DNA from: Candidatus Aminicenantota bacterium
GTDB taxonomy: Bacteria > Acidobacteriota > Aminicenantia > Aminicenantales > Aminicenantaceae
Direction: 5' to 3'
Assembly: GCA_030620655.1 (NCBI GenBank)
Contig: JAUXEH010000197.1
Span: 1-5,864, forward strand
Length of the DNA stretch: 5,864 nt
Shown here: positions 1 through 5,830 of the stretch, in pieces
Numbering within the stretch: position 1 is the first letter of the stretch
Layout of the letters: every line of letters starts with the position of its first letter
Notes under the pieces: model-generated
What the model saw: only the letters and a program-made list of their open reading frames with translations
Told to the model about the DNA's origin: nothing
Databases searched by the model: none
Program-made: the position numbers and the translations under genes

Positions 1-237
1 ACGCTGGTGGACGTCCAGACCCAGATCTTCAATACCGATATGGGGTATGAGTTCGAACTCAGGGAACCGGATCAAAAGACCGACTTCATGTTCAACCTGG
101 GTGGTGGAGTCGAGTTCATCCTGGGGCGGACCGTGGGGGTACGGCTGGATGCCCGCTACGTGAACATCCCCAAGACCGACGATCATGACACCATCCAGAG
201 CATTAACGCGACCGCCGGCTTAACTGTTCGATTCTAA
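1..237 (+). CDS. Outer-membrane beta-barrel protein, C-terminal fragment (5' end outside window)
   Basis: Frame 1 is open from the first base to a TAA at 235-237, giving the last 78 residues of a protein whose start lies to the left of the window. The fragment has alternating hydrophobic and polar residues with aromatic girdle positions, as in transmembrane beta strands (GGGVEFILGRTVGVRLDARY, then ATAGLTVRF). It ends in Arg-Phe, and a terminal Phe is the usual C-terminal signal for recognition by the BAM assembly machinery. A charged stretch between the last two strands (about residues 54-63, PKTDDHDT) would be a surface loop or turn. The pattern fits the small OmpA-like or OMP_b-brl porin-type barrels, with a role in outer-membrane structure. 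The exact family and function cannot be decided from the tail alone. An internal GTG at 7 is not a credible start, because the frame is open through the window edge. The stop overlaps the convergent receiver gene by 4 bp. Confidence 0.75.
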   Translation, partial: TLVDVQTQIFNTDMGYEFELREPDQKTDFMFNLGGGVEFILGRTVGVRLDARYVNIPKTDDHDTIQSINATAGLTVRF

Positions 238-716
238 ACGAAGGTTTTGATGATCTCCCGCTGTAGCCCCTGCAGCTCCGCGTAGGCCGTGTTGATCTCC
301 TCGATCTTCTGGTTCAGGCGCTTCATTAGTTTCTGTTTTTCCAGCCCGTTGCGGAAGATGATCAGGATGTCGTCGTTGTCCCAGGGTTTTTCGATGTATT
401 GAAACAGGCCCACGTTGTTGATGGCCTTAATGGCGTTTTCCTTGTCGGCATACCCCGTGAGGATGATCCGCGGTACCTCGGGCCTGAGTTTCTTCACCTC
501 TGCCAGAAAGGATATCCCGTCCATCTCCGGCATGAGATAATCGGACATCACCAGGTCGATGGGTTCTTTTGCTATAAACTCCAGTGCCTCTTTGGCTGAT
601 ATGAAGGTCTTTACCGTATAATCGGTTTCCAGCGCCAGGAAAGAGTTGAGGCTGGTCAGCACCATCTCTTCGTCGTCGACGATGACGATCGTGGCGTCTG
701 TTTCGTTCTGAGTCAT
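234..716 (-). CDS. Receiver-domain response regulator with C-terminal coiled coil, no output domain
   Basis: A 160-aa cytosolic protein with a complete CheY-like receiver domain at about residues 8-125. The acidic pair is D14/D15, the predicted phosphoacceptor is D59 (motif SDYLMPEMDG), the conserved Thr is T87 (ILTGYAD) and the conserved Lys is K110 in the EKPW motif. All catalytic and switch residues are present, so phosphorylation by a histidine kinase is expected. No kinase is encoded in the window. Residues 126-160 are predicted to form an amphipathic coiled coil ending QREIIKTFV. That tail resembles the linker that joins receiver domains to HD-GYP phosphodiesterase domains in RpfG-type regulators, but the protein stops there. 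The ATG start is supported by a strong AGGAGG just upstream. It lies 14 bp after the cyclic-nucleotide-binding gene, almost certainly in the same transcript. Its TAG stop overlaps the convergent outer-membrane gene. Output must be through protein contact. The partner is unknown. Confidence 0.92.
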   Translation of the reverse strand: MTQNETDATIVIVDDEEMVLTSLNSFLALETDYTVKTFISAKEALEFIAKEPIDLVMSDYLMPEMDGISFLAEVKKLRPEVPRIILTGYADKENAIKAINNVGLFQYIEKPWDNDDILIIFRNGLEKQKLMKRLNQKIEEINTAYAELQGLQREIIKTFV

Positions 717-720
717 GTTC

Positions 721-726
721 CCTCCT
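721..726 (-). promoter_or_regulatory. Ribosome binding site of the receiver gene
   Basis: On the minus strand an AGGAGG core, within GAGGAGGG, lies 4 nt before the ATG at 716. It sits in the 14-bp gap after the stop of the upstream cyclic-nucleotide-binding gene. It is the strongest Shine-Dalgarno match in the window and fixes the start of the receiver protein. Confidence 0.8.
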
Positions 727-730
727 CGGC

Positions 731-1156
731 TCAGCGGCTGATGCTGGTCATCAGCCTCCGCAGTCTTTTCACCATGGTCTTGAGAATGCTCTGGGTTATG
801 GCCACATAGTCGGCCAGAAGGTCGATGAAGTCTTCCTTGTCGACCCTGAGGACACGGGTGTTCTCCAGGGTCGTGGCCGTGGCGACACGCGGCTCATCAT
901 CGAATAGGGCCCAGGTCCCGAAGCCGTCTTTGGCACCGGCCACCATCACTTCCTCTTCCTCTCGCGTCATTCGGACACGTCCGCCGATGACCATGTATAT
1001 GGCATCGGGGAGATCACCCTCTTTGAAGATGGTCTCATCCGGCTGGAACTCGATCTCTTCCGTGATGGCTGCGATATGGGAGAGATCCTCAGTCGATGTG
1101 TATTCAAAGATGTCGATCTCCTGCAGGAAGAGGACTTTCTCTATCGTCGTCAGCAT
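731..1156 (-). CDS. Stand-alone cyclic-nucleotide-binding (CRP-type cNMP) domain protein
   Basis: A 141-aa protein that is essentially one cNMP-binding fold: a short N-terminal helix (about 1-30), the jelly-roll (about 31-105) and a C-terminal helix (about 106-138) rich in basic residues (KRLRRL). The signature turn is seen in EGDLPDAIYMVIGGRVRM (46-63) and the phosphate-binding cassette in FGTWALFDDEPRVATA (79-94). The cassette Arg that contacts cyclic phosphate in CRP-type proteins is present (R90). The preceding Glu, usual as GE, is replaced by Thr (T81), so ligand choice may be atypical or lost. There is no helix-turn-helix, so it is not a DNA-binding CRP. It lies directly after the NTT-HEAT transporter gene, and cNMP domains are known as fusions to NTT-HEAT proteins in some bacteria. 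It is therefore likely a regulatory partner of that transporter (inference). A weak AGGGA precedes the ATG. Confidence 0.88.
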   Translation of the reverse strand: MLTTIEKVLFLQEIDIFEYTSTEDLSHIAAITEEIEFQPDETIFKEGDLPDAIYMVIGGRVRMTREEEEVMVAGAKDGFGTWALFDDEPRVATATTLENTRVLRVDKEDFIDLLADYVAITQSILKTMVKRLRRLMTSISR

Positions 1157-1190
1157 GTTTTCCCTGTCATGTGGGTGCCGCCTTCTTTTG

Positions 1191-1220
1191 AAAATACCAT
1201 ATAAATTTGCTCTGCGTCAA
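1191..1220 (-). promoter_or_regulatory. Candidate sigma70-type promoter before the cNMP-domain gene
   Basis: In the 72-bp gap after the transporter gene, the minus strand has TTGACG (1220-1215, 5 of 6 to the -35 consensus). An 18-bp spacer follows, then TATTTT (1196-1191, 4 of 6 to the -10 consensus). The gap is clearly more AT-rich than the flanking genes. Such a promoter would allow the cNMP-domain and receiver genes to be expressed apart from the transporter. The match is by eye only and the spacer is one base longer than optimal. Confidence 0.35.
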
Positions 1221-1228
1221 TCTCGCTT

Positions 1229-4057
1229 TTATGAATGATCCAGGCGCTGGATGCAGAGACGGGCGGTTTCTCTTATCAGTGGCTTGGGAGACTCCATCAG
1301 CGGCCTGACGCTGTCCAGGAACTGGCGCTGATCGAACATGGCGATCAGGTAGATGGCACAGGCGCTCAGCCAGGTGTCATCGCCTTTCAAGACGAGCTCG
1401 ATGGATACCTCCTCTTCAAGGAGCCGAGATCCCGTGGGCGGTTTCTGGTTTTTCAGGATCTGGGGGCGGGCGCTCTCCACGATGGGGATCAGGGATCTCT
1501 TCAGGTCGGACTCGAGCACATTGTCCAGGAACTCGATGGCATTGGCCCGGAGGCGGGAGATGTTGCTCATGAGGCCCAGGTAAGCGCTCAACATGTCCCT
1601 GGGGGGGTACCGGAGTCCCAGCAGGCGGAAGATCCGCTCCAGACAGTTCTCCAGCCTTTCCTCCATGGCCCGAACCAGCAGCAGACGGGACTTGTAGGGA
1701 CCGTCGTTTCTGCCCTCCGGGCCGGATCGTTCCTGCCCCAGGGTCATCTTCTGCCTCATCCAGGACTGGAGTATGAGGCTGTAAAGGTCGATCTCATCGA
1801 AGATGCGGGTTTTTATGAGGTGGGGATCGAACTTGAGATGGGGGAATCCGACACGGAGCCTGTTCAGGGCACGTATGTTCTGGTAGCGGAAGGCAAGATC
1901 CTTCTGCAGCAGCTGCCCCCAGAGCCGATCCACGGATTTCTGCGAGCCGATCAGCGCCAGGACCGGAGGCACGGCCAGGCGTTTCCGCCTATCCTGGCGC
2001 TCATCCTCGAGCAGCCCGGCCAGGGAGTCGATCACCTCTTCTCCGTAGGCGGCCAGGCATTCCCTGACGCTTTTGCGGAGGTGTCTGGTGTTCAGGTTGT
2101 CCAGCAGGAAGGGGAGGAAGTCTTTGGCGGGGGCGAGCCCGACACTTTCCACTGCCGCCTTCATCACGTCCGGATCTTCATCCCGGAGAAGGGTGTGCAG
2201 GAATCCGTTCAGCTCTTGGTCCCTGGCCAGGCCGATGGCGTTCGCTGTTTGGATTTTGATGAACTTCCGCTGCTCTTCATCCGCGCTCGGCGCCTGGGCT
2301 CTTTCCATCAAGGAGCCCAGGATCCCCTTCAGCTCGATCTCTTTACGGAAATCCTTGTTCTCCCTCCACTCACGAGCCGCGCAGAGCACGGCTGCGACCT
2401 GGATGCACGGGTTGGGATTCTCCAGAAATTCTTTCAAAGCTGCAGCCTTATCCGGGGAGGATTGGTACAGGTATGAGATCGCCTCACGCTGGAGATCTAT
2501 GCTGTCATCGTCCACCAGATCCCGGGCCTCGGCTGAAAGATCGATCTCGGGATACCTGAGCGCCATGCTCAGGACCACAGCCCGGATCTCGGGGGAAGGA
2601 TGGTTGATCAATCTCTCCAGGTGGGGTGCCAGGTCCTTGTTTTTCACGTTCTCCAGCAGACCCAATATGTAAAGGACCTGCCTCTCGCTGCTGCCCTCCA
2701 AAACCTCCATGAAGCCGGACAACAGGGAGGCGTCCTCTAGGTTCAGGGACTGCTGATCCAGGTCGATGGTGCGTTTTTCTATGGCCTGACGGAATGAATC
2801 CACATACTCGCGTTTGATGCGCAGGAGCAGGTAGCACCAGAGGGCGATCAGGACGATCAGCACGAGGCTGATGTGCCGCAGCGACAGGCCGAGCCATACG
2901 GTCAGCCCGATCAGGCTGAGTCCGGCCGCACCCTTAGCGAAGTTTTTCAGGAAGACATCTATGAACGTTTTGGCCTTTTTCTTGGATTCCGGCGGGATCG
3001 GCAGATAGAGCAGCTCCAACCCGGACCGGTTGATGGAGTGTTTGAAACCGCCGTCGCTGAGCTTGATGATTATGGCTGACCAGAGGGCGGGAGAGATCAG
3101 GATCCCGACGGTCCCCGCCACCAGCCCCAGGGGCAGGAAAAACAGCGAGGCCGTGACCCCCAGGCTTTTCATGACTCGGCTGGTCAGCAGCAGCTGGATG
3201 ACCAGGGCGAACACGTTAACCAGGGACTGCATCAGCCCGAAAAAGGCGGTCAGCGCATCGCTCTCCACAAAAGCGCGTTCTGCCAGCACCCGGTACTGGT
3301 AATCCGCCAGGTTGGCCGCCAGGACTCCCACGCAGATGATGCCGGCCAGGAAGATCAGGTGCCTGGAATCCAGGATGAGCCTCAGGGCATTCTCGGCGGG
3401 TTTGGCTTTGTCTGCCCCTCTTCCCCCTGTCTGCCGCCGTCGCTTCTGAGGATCATGAGCGCTCATCCTCCGGATCAGCACCACCAGCAGCAGGCACGTG
3501 AGAAGGAACCCCGCACCGATAAAGATCAGGTTGCGGGTGCCCAGGCGGGGCACCAGCATGTTCGTCAGTATGCCGCCGCCGATCCCTCCGATGATGGCTC
3601 CTGCGCCGATGAAGCCGAAGATCCGCTTGGCTTCCCGCGCATCATAGATGTCATTGGCCAGGAGCCAGAACTGGCTTCCCGTGATCACGCTGAAGATCAC
3701 CACCCATGTGTAGAACGCGTAGAAAAACCAGTCCTTCTGCTCCGGGAAGCGGAAGAGCAGCCAGAACACACCCAGACAGGCGATCGAGAATACGAAAGTC
3801 CACATGATCAGGCGGCTGAGCCTGATCTTCTTGGCGTAACGGCTGTAGAGGGAAGCGATGAGGGCGGAGAACAGGGCCACCAGCATGAAGACATAGGGGA
3901 GTTTTCCGGCTCCCTGGCTGTCGACAAAAAGCGAATTGCTGACGGATTTCAGGATAACGACCGTGGCAATGATCAGCATCCCGTAGCCGAACATCAGGGA
4001 GGCTTTGCGACCTTCCCCCTCGCGCAGGTCGAAGAGGCGCCTGAGGAATCCGGTCAT
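1229..4057 (-). CDS. NTT/ATP-ADP translocase-like (MFS-type) membrane transporter with C-terminal HEAT-repeat domain
   Basis: A 942-aa fusion. Residues about 20-415 are a polytopic inner-membrane domain with some 10-12 hydrophobic segments (clear ones near 23-41, 53-70, 83-103, 112-132, 147-168, 175-197, 233-253, 270-292, 301-322, 375-391 and 395-413). A basic cytosolic loop at 198-222 divides it into two halves. The N-terminal LREGEGRK motif and overall layout match the ATP/ADP translocase-like superfamily (NTT, COG3202 type). Residues about 440-730 and 820-940 are soluble helical repeats of HEAT type (for example NHPSPEIRAVVLSMALRYPE and EDPDVMKAAVESVG), probably a cytosolic scaffold. The Lys/Asp-rich TM1 motif of true parasite and plastid nucleotide exchangers appears replaced by neutral residues (S38, S40, N41), so ATP/ADP exchange should not be assumed. 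No Shine-Dalgarno is visible, but the frame closes 8 codons upstream and ATG 4057 keeps the conserved N-terminus. It follows PPK2 by 48 bp. Confidence 0.85.
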   Translation of the reverse strand: MTGFLRRLFDLREGEGRKASLMFGYGMLIIATVVILKSVSNSLFVDSQGAGKLPYVFMLVALFSALIASLYSRYAKKIRLSRLIMWTFVFSIACLGVFWLLFRFPEQKDWFFYAFYTWVVIFSVITGSQFWLLANDIYDAREAKRIFGFIGAGAIIGGIGGGILTNMLVPRLGTRNLIFIGAGFLLTCLLLVVLIRRMSAHDPQKRRRQTGGRGADKAKPAENALRLILDSRHLIFLAGIICVGVLAANLADYQYRVLAERAFVESDALTAFFGLMQSLVNVFALVIQLLLTSRVMKSLGVTASLFFLPLGLVAGTVGILISPALWSAIIIKLSDGGFKHSINRSGLELLYLPIPPESKKKAKTFIDVFLKNFAKGAAGLSLIGLTVWLGLSLRHISLVLIVLIALWCYLLLRIKREYVDSFRQAIEKRTIDLDQQSLNLEDASLLSGFMEVLEGSSERQVLYILGLLENVKNKDLAPHLERLINHPSPEIRAVVLSMALRYPEIDLSAEARDLVDDDSIDLQREAISYLYQSSPDKAAALKEFLENPNPCIQVAAVLCAAREWRENKDFRKEIELKGILGSLMERAQAPSADEEQRKFIKIQTANAIGLARDQELNGFLHTLLRDEDPDVMKAAVESVGLAPAKDFLPFLLDNLNTRHLRKSVRECLAAYGEEVIDSLAGLLEDERQDRRKRLAVPPVLALIGSQKSVDRLWGQLLQKDLAFRYQNIRALNRLRVGFPHLKFDPHLIKTRIFDEIDLYSLILQSWMRQKMTLGQERSGPEGRNDGPYKSRLLLVRAMEERLENCLERIFRLLGLRYPPRDMLSAYLGLMSNISRLRANAIEFLDNVLESDLKRSLIPIVESARPQILKNQKPPTGSRLLEEEVSIELVLKGDDTWLSACAIYLIAMFDQRQFLDSVRPLMESPKPLIRETARLCIQRLDHS

Positions 4058-4065
4058 GGCTTTAT

Positions 4066-4099
4066 ACAGAGTAGGGACTCAAACAGAGTAGGGACTCAA
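4066..4099. repeat. Perfect 17-bp tandem duplication between PPK2 and transporter genes
   Basis: Two exact head-to-tail copies of ACAGAGTAGGGACTCAA (4066-4082 and 4083-4099) fill most of the 48-bp gap. Each copy contains a small inverted repeat, GAGT-AGGG-ACTC (4069-4080 and 4086-4097). The array ends 8 bp before the transporter ATG, in the place where a ribosome binding site would be expected, and no Shine-Dalgarno is seen there. It could be a repeated operator, an RNA element or simple slippage. The sequence does not decide between these. Confidence 0.9.
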
Positions 4100-4105
4100 T
4101 AGGAT

Positions 4106-5593
4106 TCAAGTGAGCCGGCTCTCCAGAGTCTCGACCACGGTCTGGAGCGCCTGGATGCGGGCGTGGAGCTTGGATTCGGCCGCGATGATGGTCCAGGGAG
4201 CATGCTGTGTGCTGGTGCGGTAGAGCATCTCGTCCACCGCTTCCTTGTATTGATCCCATTTTTCCCGGTTGCGCCAGTCTTCCTCGTTGATTTTCCATTT
4301 CTTGTGGTCCGTGCCTTCGCGGGCCTCAAAGCGGCGGAGCTGTTCCTCCCGGCTGATGTGGAGCCAGAACTTGAAGATCACGGTCCCGAAGTTGGCCCAC
4401 TGCTCCTCCATCTCGTTGATCTCGAAGTAGGCCCGGCGCCATTCCGACTCGGTGCAGAAACCCTCGATGCGCTCGACCAGGACCCGGCCGTACCAGGAGC
4501 GGTCGAAGAGCACGAAGTGCCCGGCCTTGGGAAACCTGGTCCAGAACCTCCATAGATAGTGATGCTGTTTTTCGATCTCGTTGGGTGCGGCGATGGAGAC
4601 CGCCTCATAGCCCCTGGGGTCCAGCCGCTGGACCAGCCGGCGGATGTTGCCCCCCTTGCCGGCTGCGTCCCATCCCTGGTAGACCACCACCACCGGGATC
4701 CGCTTATGGTAGATCTCGTGTTCCAGCTCCCGCATCCGTTCCTGGAGCGGCCGGAGCTTGCGGTTGTAGGCTTCCCGATCCAGAGTCACGGTGAGGTCCA
4801 CCTTGTCCAGGATGGACACGGGGGACGGCTTGACCTCTGGGGTGGGGGCGTCCGCCGCCTCCGAGCTGGTCCGCCCCTGGTCCAGGCTCCTCACCTTCTG
4901 GGAGACAGCCTGGACAAAGGTCTCGAACAGCTTGACCGTGGCATACCGGCGGTCATGCGATTCCACGATGGTCCAGGGGGAAACCTCGGTGTGGGTCTTG
5001 GTCAGCATGTCTTCATAGGCCTTGATGTATTCGGCGTATTGTTTGTGATGCTTCCGGTCGGCCTTCGTCACACGCCAGCGGGTGGCCTTGTTGTCCTCCA
5101 GGTCCTGGAAGCGCTTCTTCTGGACCTTTTTGTCGATGTGGAGGAAGAACTTGAGGATGAGATAGCCGTCGCTGCTGAGCTGCCGCTCGAAGGAGAGGAT
5201 CTCGTCATAGGCCTTGGCCCACTCAGCTTTCTTCACGGTCTTATTGATGCGGTCCTCCAGCACCCTCCCGCACCAGCTCCGGTCGAGGATGGTGATGCGG
5301 CCGCGGGGTGGGATCTTGGTCCAGAAGCGCCAGAGAAAGGGCCGGAAGCGCTCTTCCTCGTTGGGCGGTTGGATGGAGTGGACCACAAACCCGCGTGAAT
5401 CCAGGGAGAGCGCCAGGTGGTTGATCATGGTGCCTTTGCCGGCCGCGTCCCAGCCTTCGAACAGGATGATGATCGGGATGCCCAGCCGCTGCGCCTCTCT
5501 CTGCAGCCGGCCGACCTGGATTTCGAGCTGATCCATGGCGGCCTTGTACTCGGGCTTGGACAGCTTTTTGCCCAGATCCAATTTTTCAAGCAT
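4106..5593 (-). CDS. pap: Two-domain polyphosphate kinase 2, polyphosphate:AMP phosphotransferase (class II PPK2)
   Basis: A 495-aa cytosolic enzyme of two fused PPK2 domains, expected to transfer phosphate from polyphosphate to AMP, giving ADP. The length and tandem layout match the polyphosphate:AMP phosphotransferase family (about 475-500 aa). The N-domain (about 5-235) has Walker A GWDAAGKG at 47-54 and Walker B DRSWCGRV at 104-111. The C-domain (about 262-495) has Walker A GWDAAGKG at 307-314, Walker B DRSWYGRV at 364-371 and lid region WKINEEDWRNREKWDQY at 433-449. A low-complexity Ser/Ala/Pro linker (236-262) joins them. The C-domain is canonical. The N-domain has Cys for the Walker B Tyr (C108) and lacks the Arg pair after Walker A (N58/H59 against R318/R319), so it is probably the less active or structural half. 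The start is supported by AGGAG 9 nt upstream. It is first in the minus-strand operon and suggests adenylate recharging from polyphosphate. Confidence 0.93.
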   Translation of the reverse strand: MLEKLDLGKKLSKPEYKAAMDQLEIQVGRLQREAQRLGIPIIILFEGWDAAGKGTMINHLALSLDSRGFVVHSIQPPNEEERFRPFLWRFWTKIPPRGRITILDRSWCGRVLEDRINKTVKKAEWAKAYDEILSFERQLSSDGYLILKFFLHIDKKVQKKRFQDLEDNKATRWRVTKADRKHHKQYAEYIKAYEDMLTKTHTEVSPWTIVESHDRRYATVKLFETFVQAVSQKVRSLDQGRTSSEAADAPTPEVKPSPVSILDKVDLTVTLDREAYNRKLRPLQERMRELEHEIYHKRIPVVVVYQGWDAAGKGGNIRRLVQRLDPRGYEAVSIAAPNEIEKQHHYLWRFWTRFPKAGHFVLFDRSWYGRVLVERIEGFCTESEWRRAYFEINEMEEQWANFGTVIFKFWLHISREEQLRRFEAREGTDHKKWKINEEDWRNREKWDQYKEAVDEMLYRTSTQHAPWTIIAAESKLHARIQALQTVVETLESRLT

Positions 5594-5607
5594 GGCCTTT
5601 CTCTCCT

Positions 5608-5647
5608 TGACCGATCGTTTCCGGGAATCCCCGCTCCAGATCGGTCA
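5608..5647 (-). promoter_or_regulatory. 5'-leader hairpin next to the PPK2 ribosome binding site
   Basis: On the minus strand TGACCGATC (5647-5639) and GATCGGTCA (5616-5608) form a perfect 9-bp stem. Inside it CGGG-GATT-CCCG (5633-5622) forms a second stem. The two are separated by a symmetric 5+5 internal loop (TGGAG and GAAAC) that could hold sheared G-A pairs. The Shine-Dalgarno AGGAG (5607-5603) begins at the base right after the stem, 9 nt before the PPK2 ATG. The element could control mRNA stability or ribosome access, or act in DNA as an operator over the start of transcription. It matches no named riboswitch that I recognise. Confidence 0.5.
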
Positions 5648-5655
5648 GCATCCCC

Positions 5656-5684
5656 ACTATACCTGATTCCACAGGACATAGAAA
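5656..5684 (-). promoter_or_regulatory. Candidate promoter of the PPK2-transporter-cNMP-receiver operon
   Basis: The minus strand carries TATAGT (5661-5656), 5 of 6 to the sigma70 -10 consensus. The hexamer 17 bp upstream is only TTTCTA (5684-5679), a poor -35, so an activator may be needed if this is the promoter. The predicted start near 5649 would put the mRNA 5' end two bases ahead of the leader hairpin. Confidence 0.35.
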
Positions 5685-5780
5685 GAGGCGGATCCTGCAC
5701 AGCTTCCCAGCGGAATGTGTTGCAAAGTCCCGGGACATTTCATACATTAATAAGATCCCGTGCTTGCCCGAAGGGTAAAG

Positions 5781-5825
5781 AATGCCGATGATTTTGGAGG
5801 GATTTTAAAAGGAAATATCGGCATT
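5781..5825. repeat. Long-spaced 9-bp inverted repeat in the upstream non-coding region
   Basis: AATGCCGAT (5781-5789) and ATCGGCATT (5817-5825) are perfect reverse complements separated by 27 AT-rich bases, which include the palindrome TTTTAAAA (5803-5810). No gene is visible here. It could be a paired regulator site upstream of the operon or of a gene beyond the right edge, or a long-loop hairpin. There is no T-tract that would make it a clear intrinsic terminator. Confidence 0.55.
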
Positions 5826-5830
5826 ATTTA

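Noticed and set aside
1..233. Remnant of an HD-GYP domain on the minus strand after the receiver stop
   Set aside because: The minus-strand reading just after the stop meets another stop within about 17 codons, and no HD or GYP motif appears.
1235..2476. Long plus-strand open frame of 413 codons opposite the HEAT half of the transporter
   Set aside because: It is a GC-driven shadow. The translation is Gln/Gly/Asp-rich with no recognisable domain, while the opposite strand encodes clear HEAT repeats.
3359..4102. Plus-strand open frame of 247 codons opposite the membrane half of the transporter
   Set aside because: Low-complexity Pro/Glu/Asp/His-rich translation. It runs antisense to clear transmembrane helices and has no supporting start signal.
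4559..5398. Plus-strand open frame of 279 codons opposite PPK2
   Set aside because: The opposite strand encodes both PPK2 Walker motifs. The antisense product shows no domain.
5720..5748. Plus-strand promoter-like pair TTGCAA, 17 bp, TACATT
   Set aside because: Only 4 of 6 matches in each box, and no gene start is seen to its right within the window. It could serve a gene beyond the edge, but the support is too weak to list.
5782..5808. Eight-codon plus-strand reading frame (ATG to TAA) that could be a leader peptide
   Set aside because: It has no run of regulatory codons, only a weak upstream AAGGG, and overlaps the inverted repeat. Frames this short are expected by chance.
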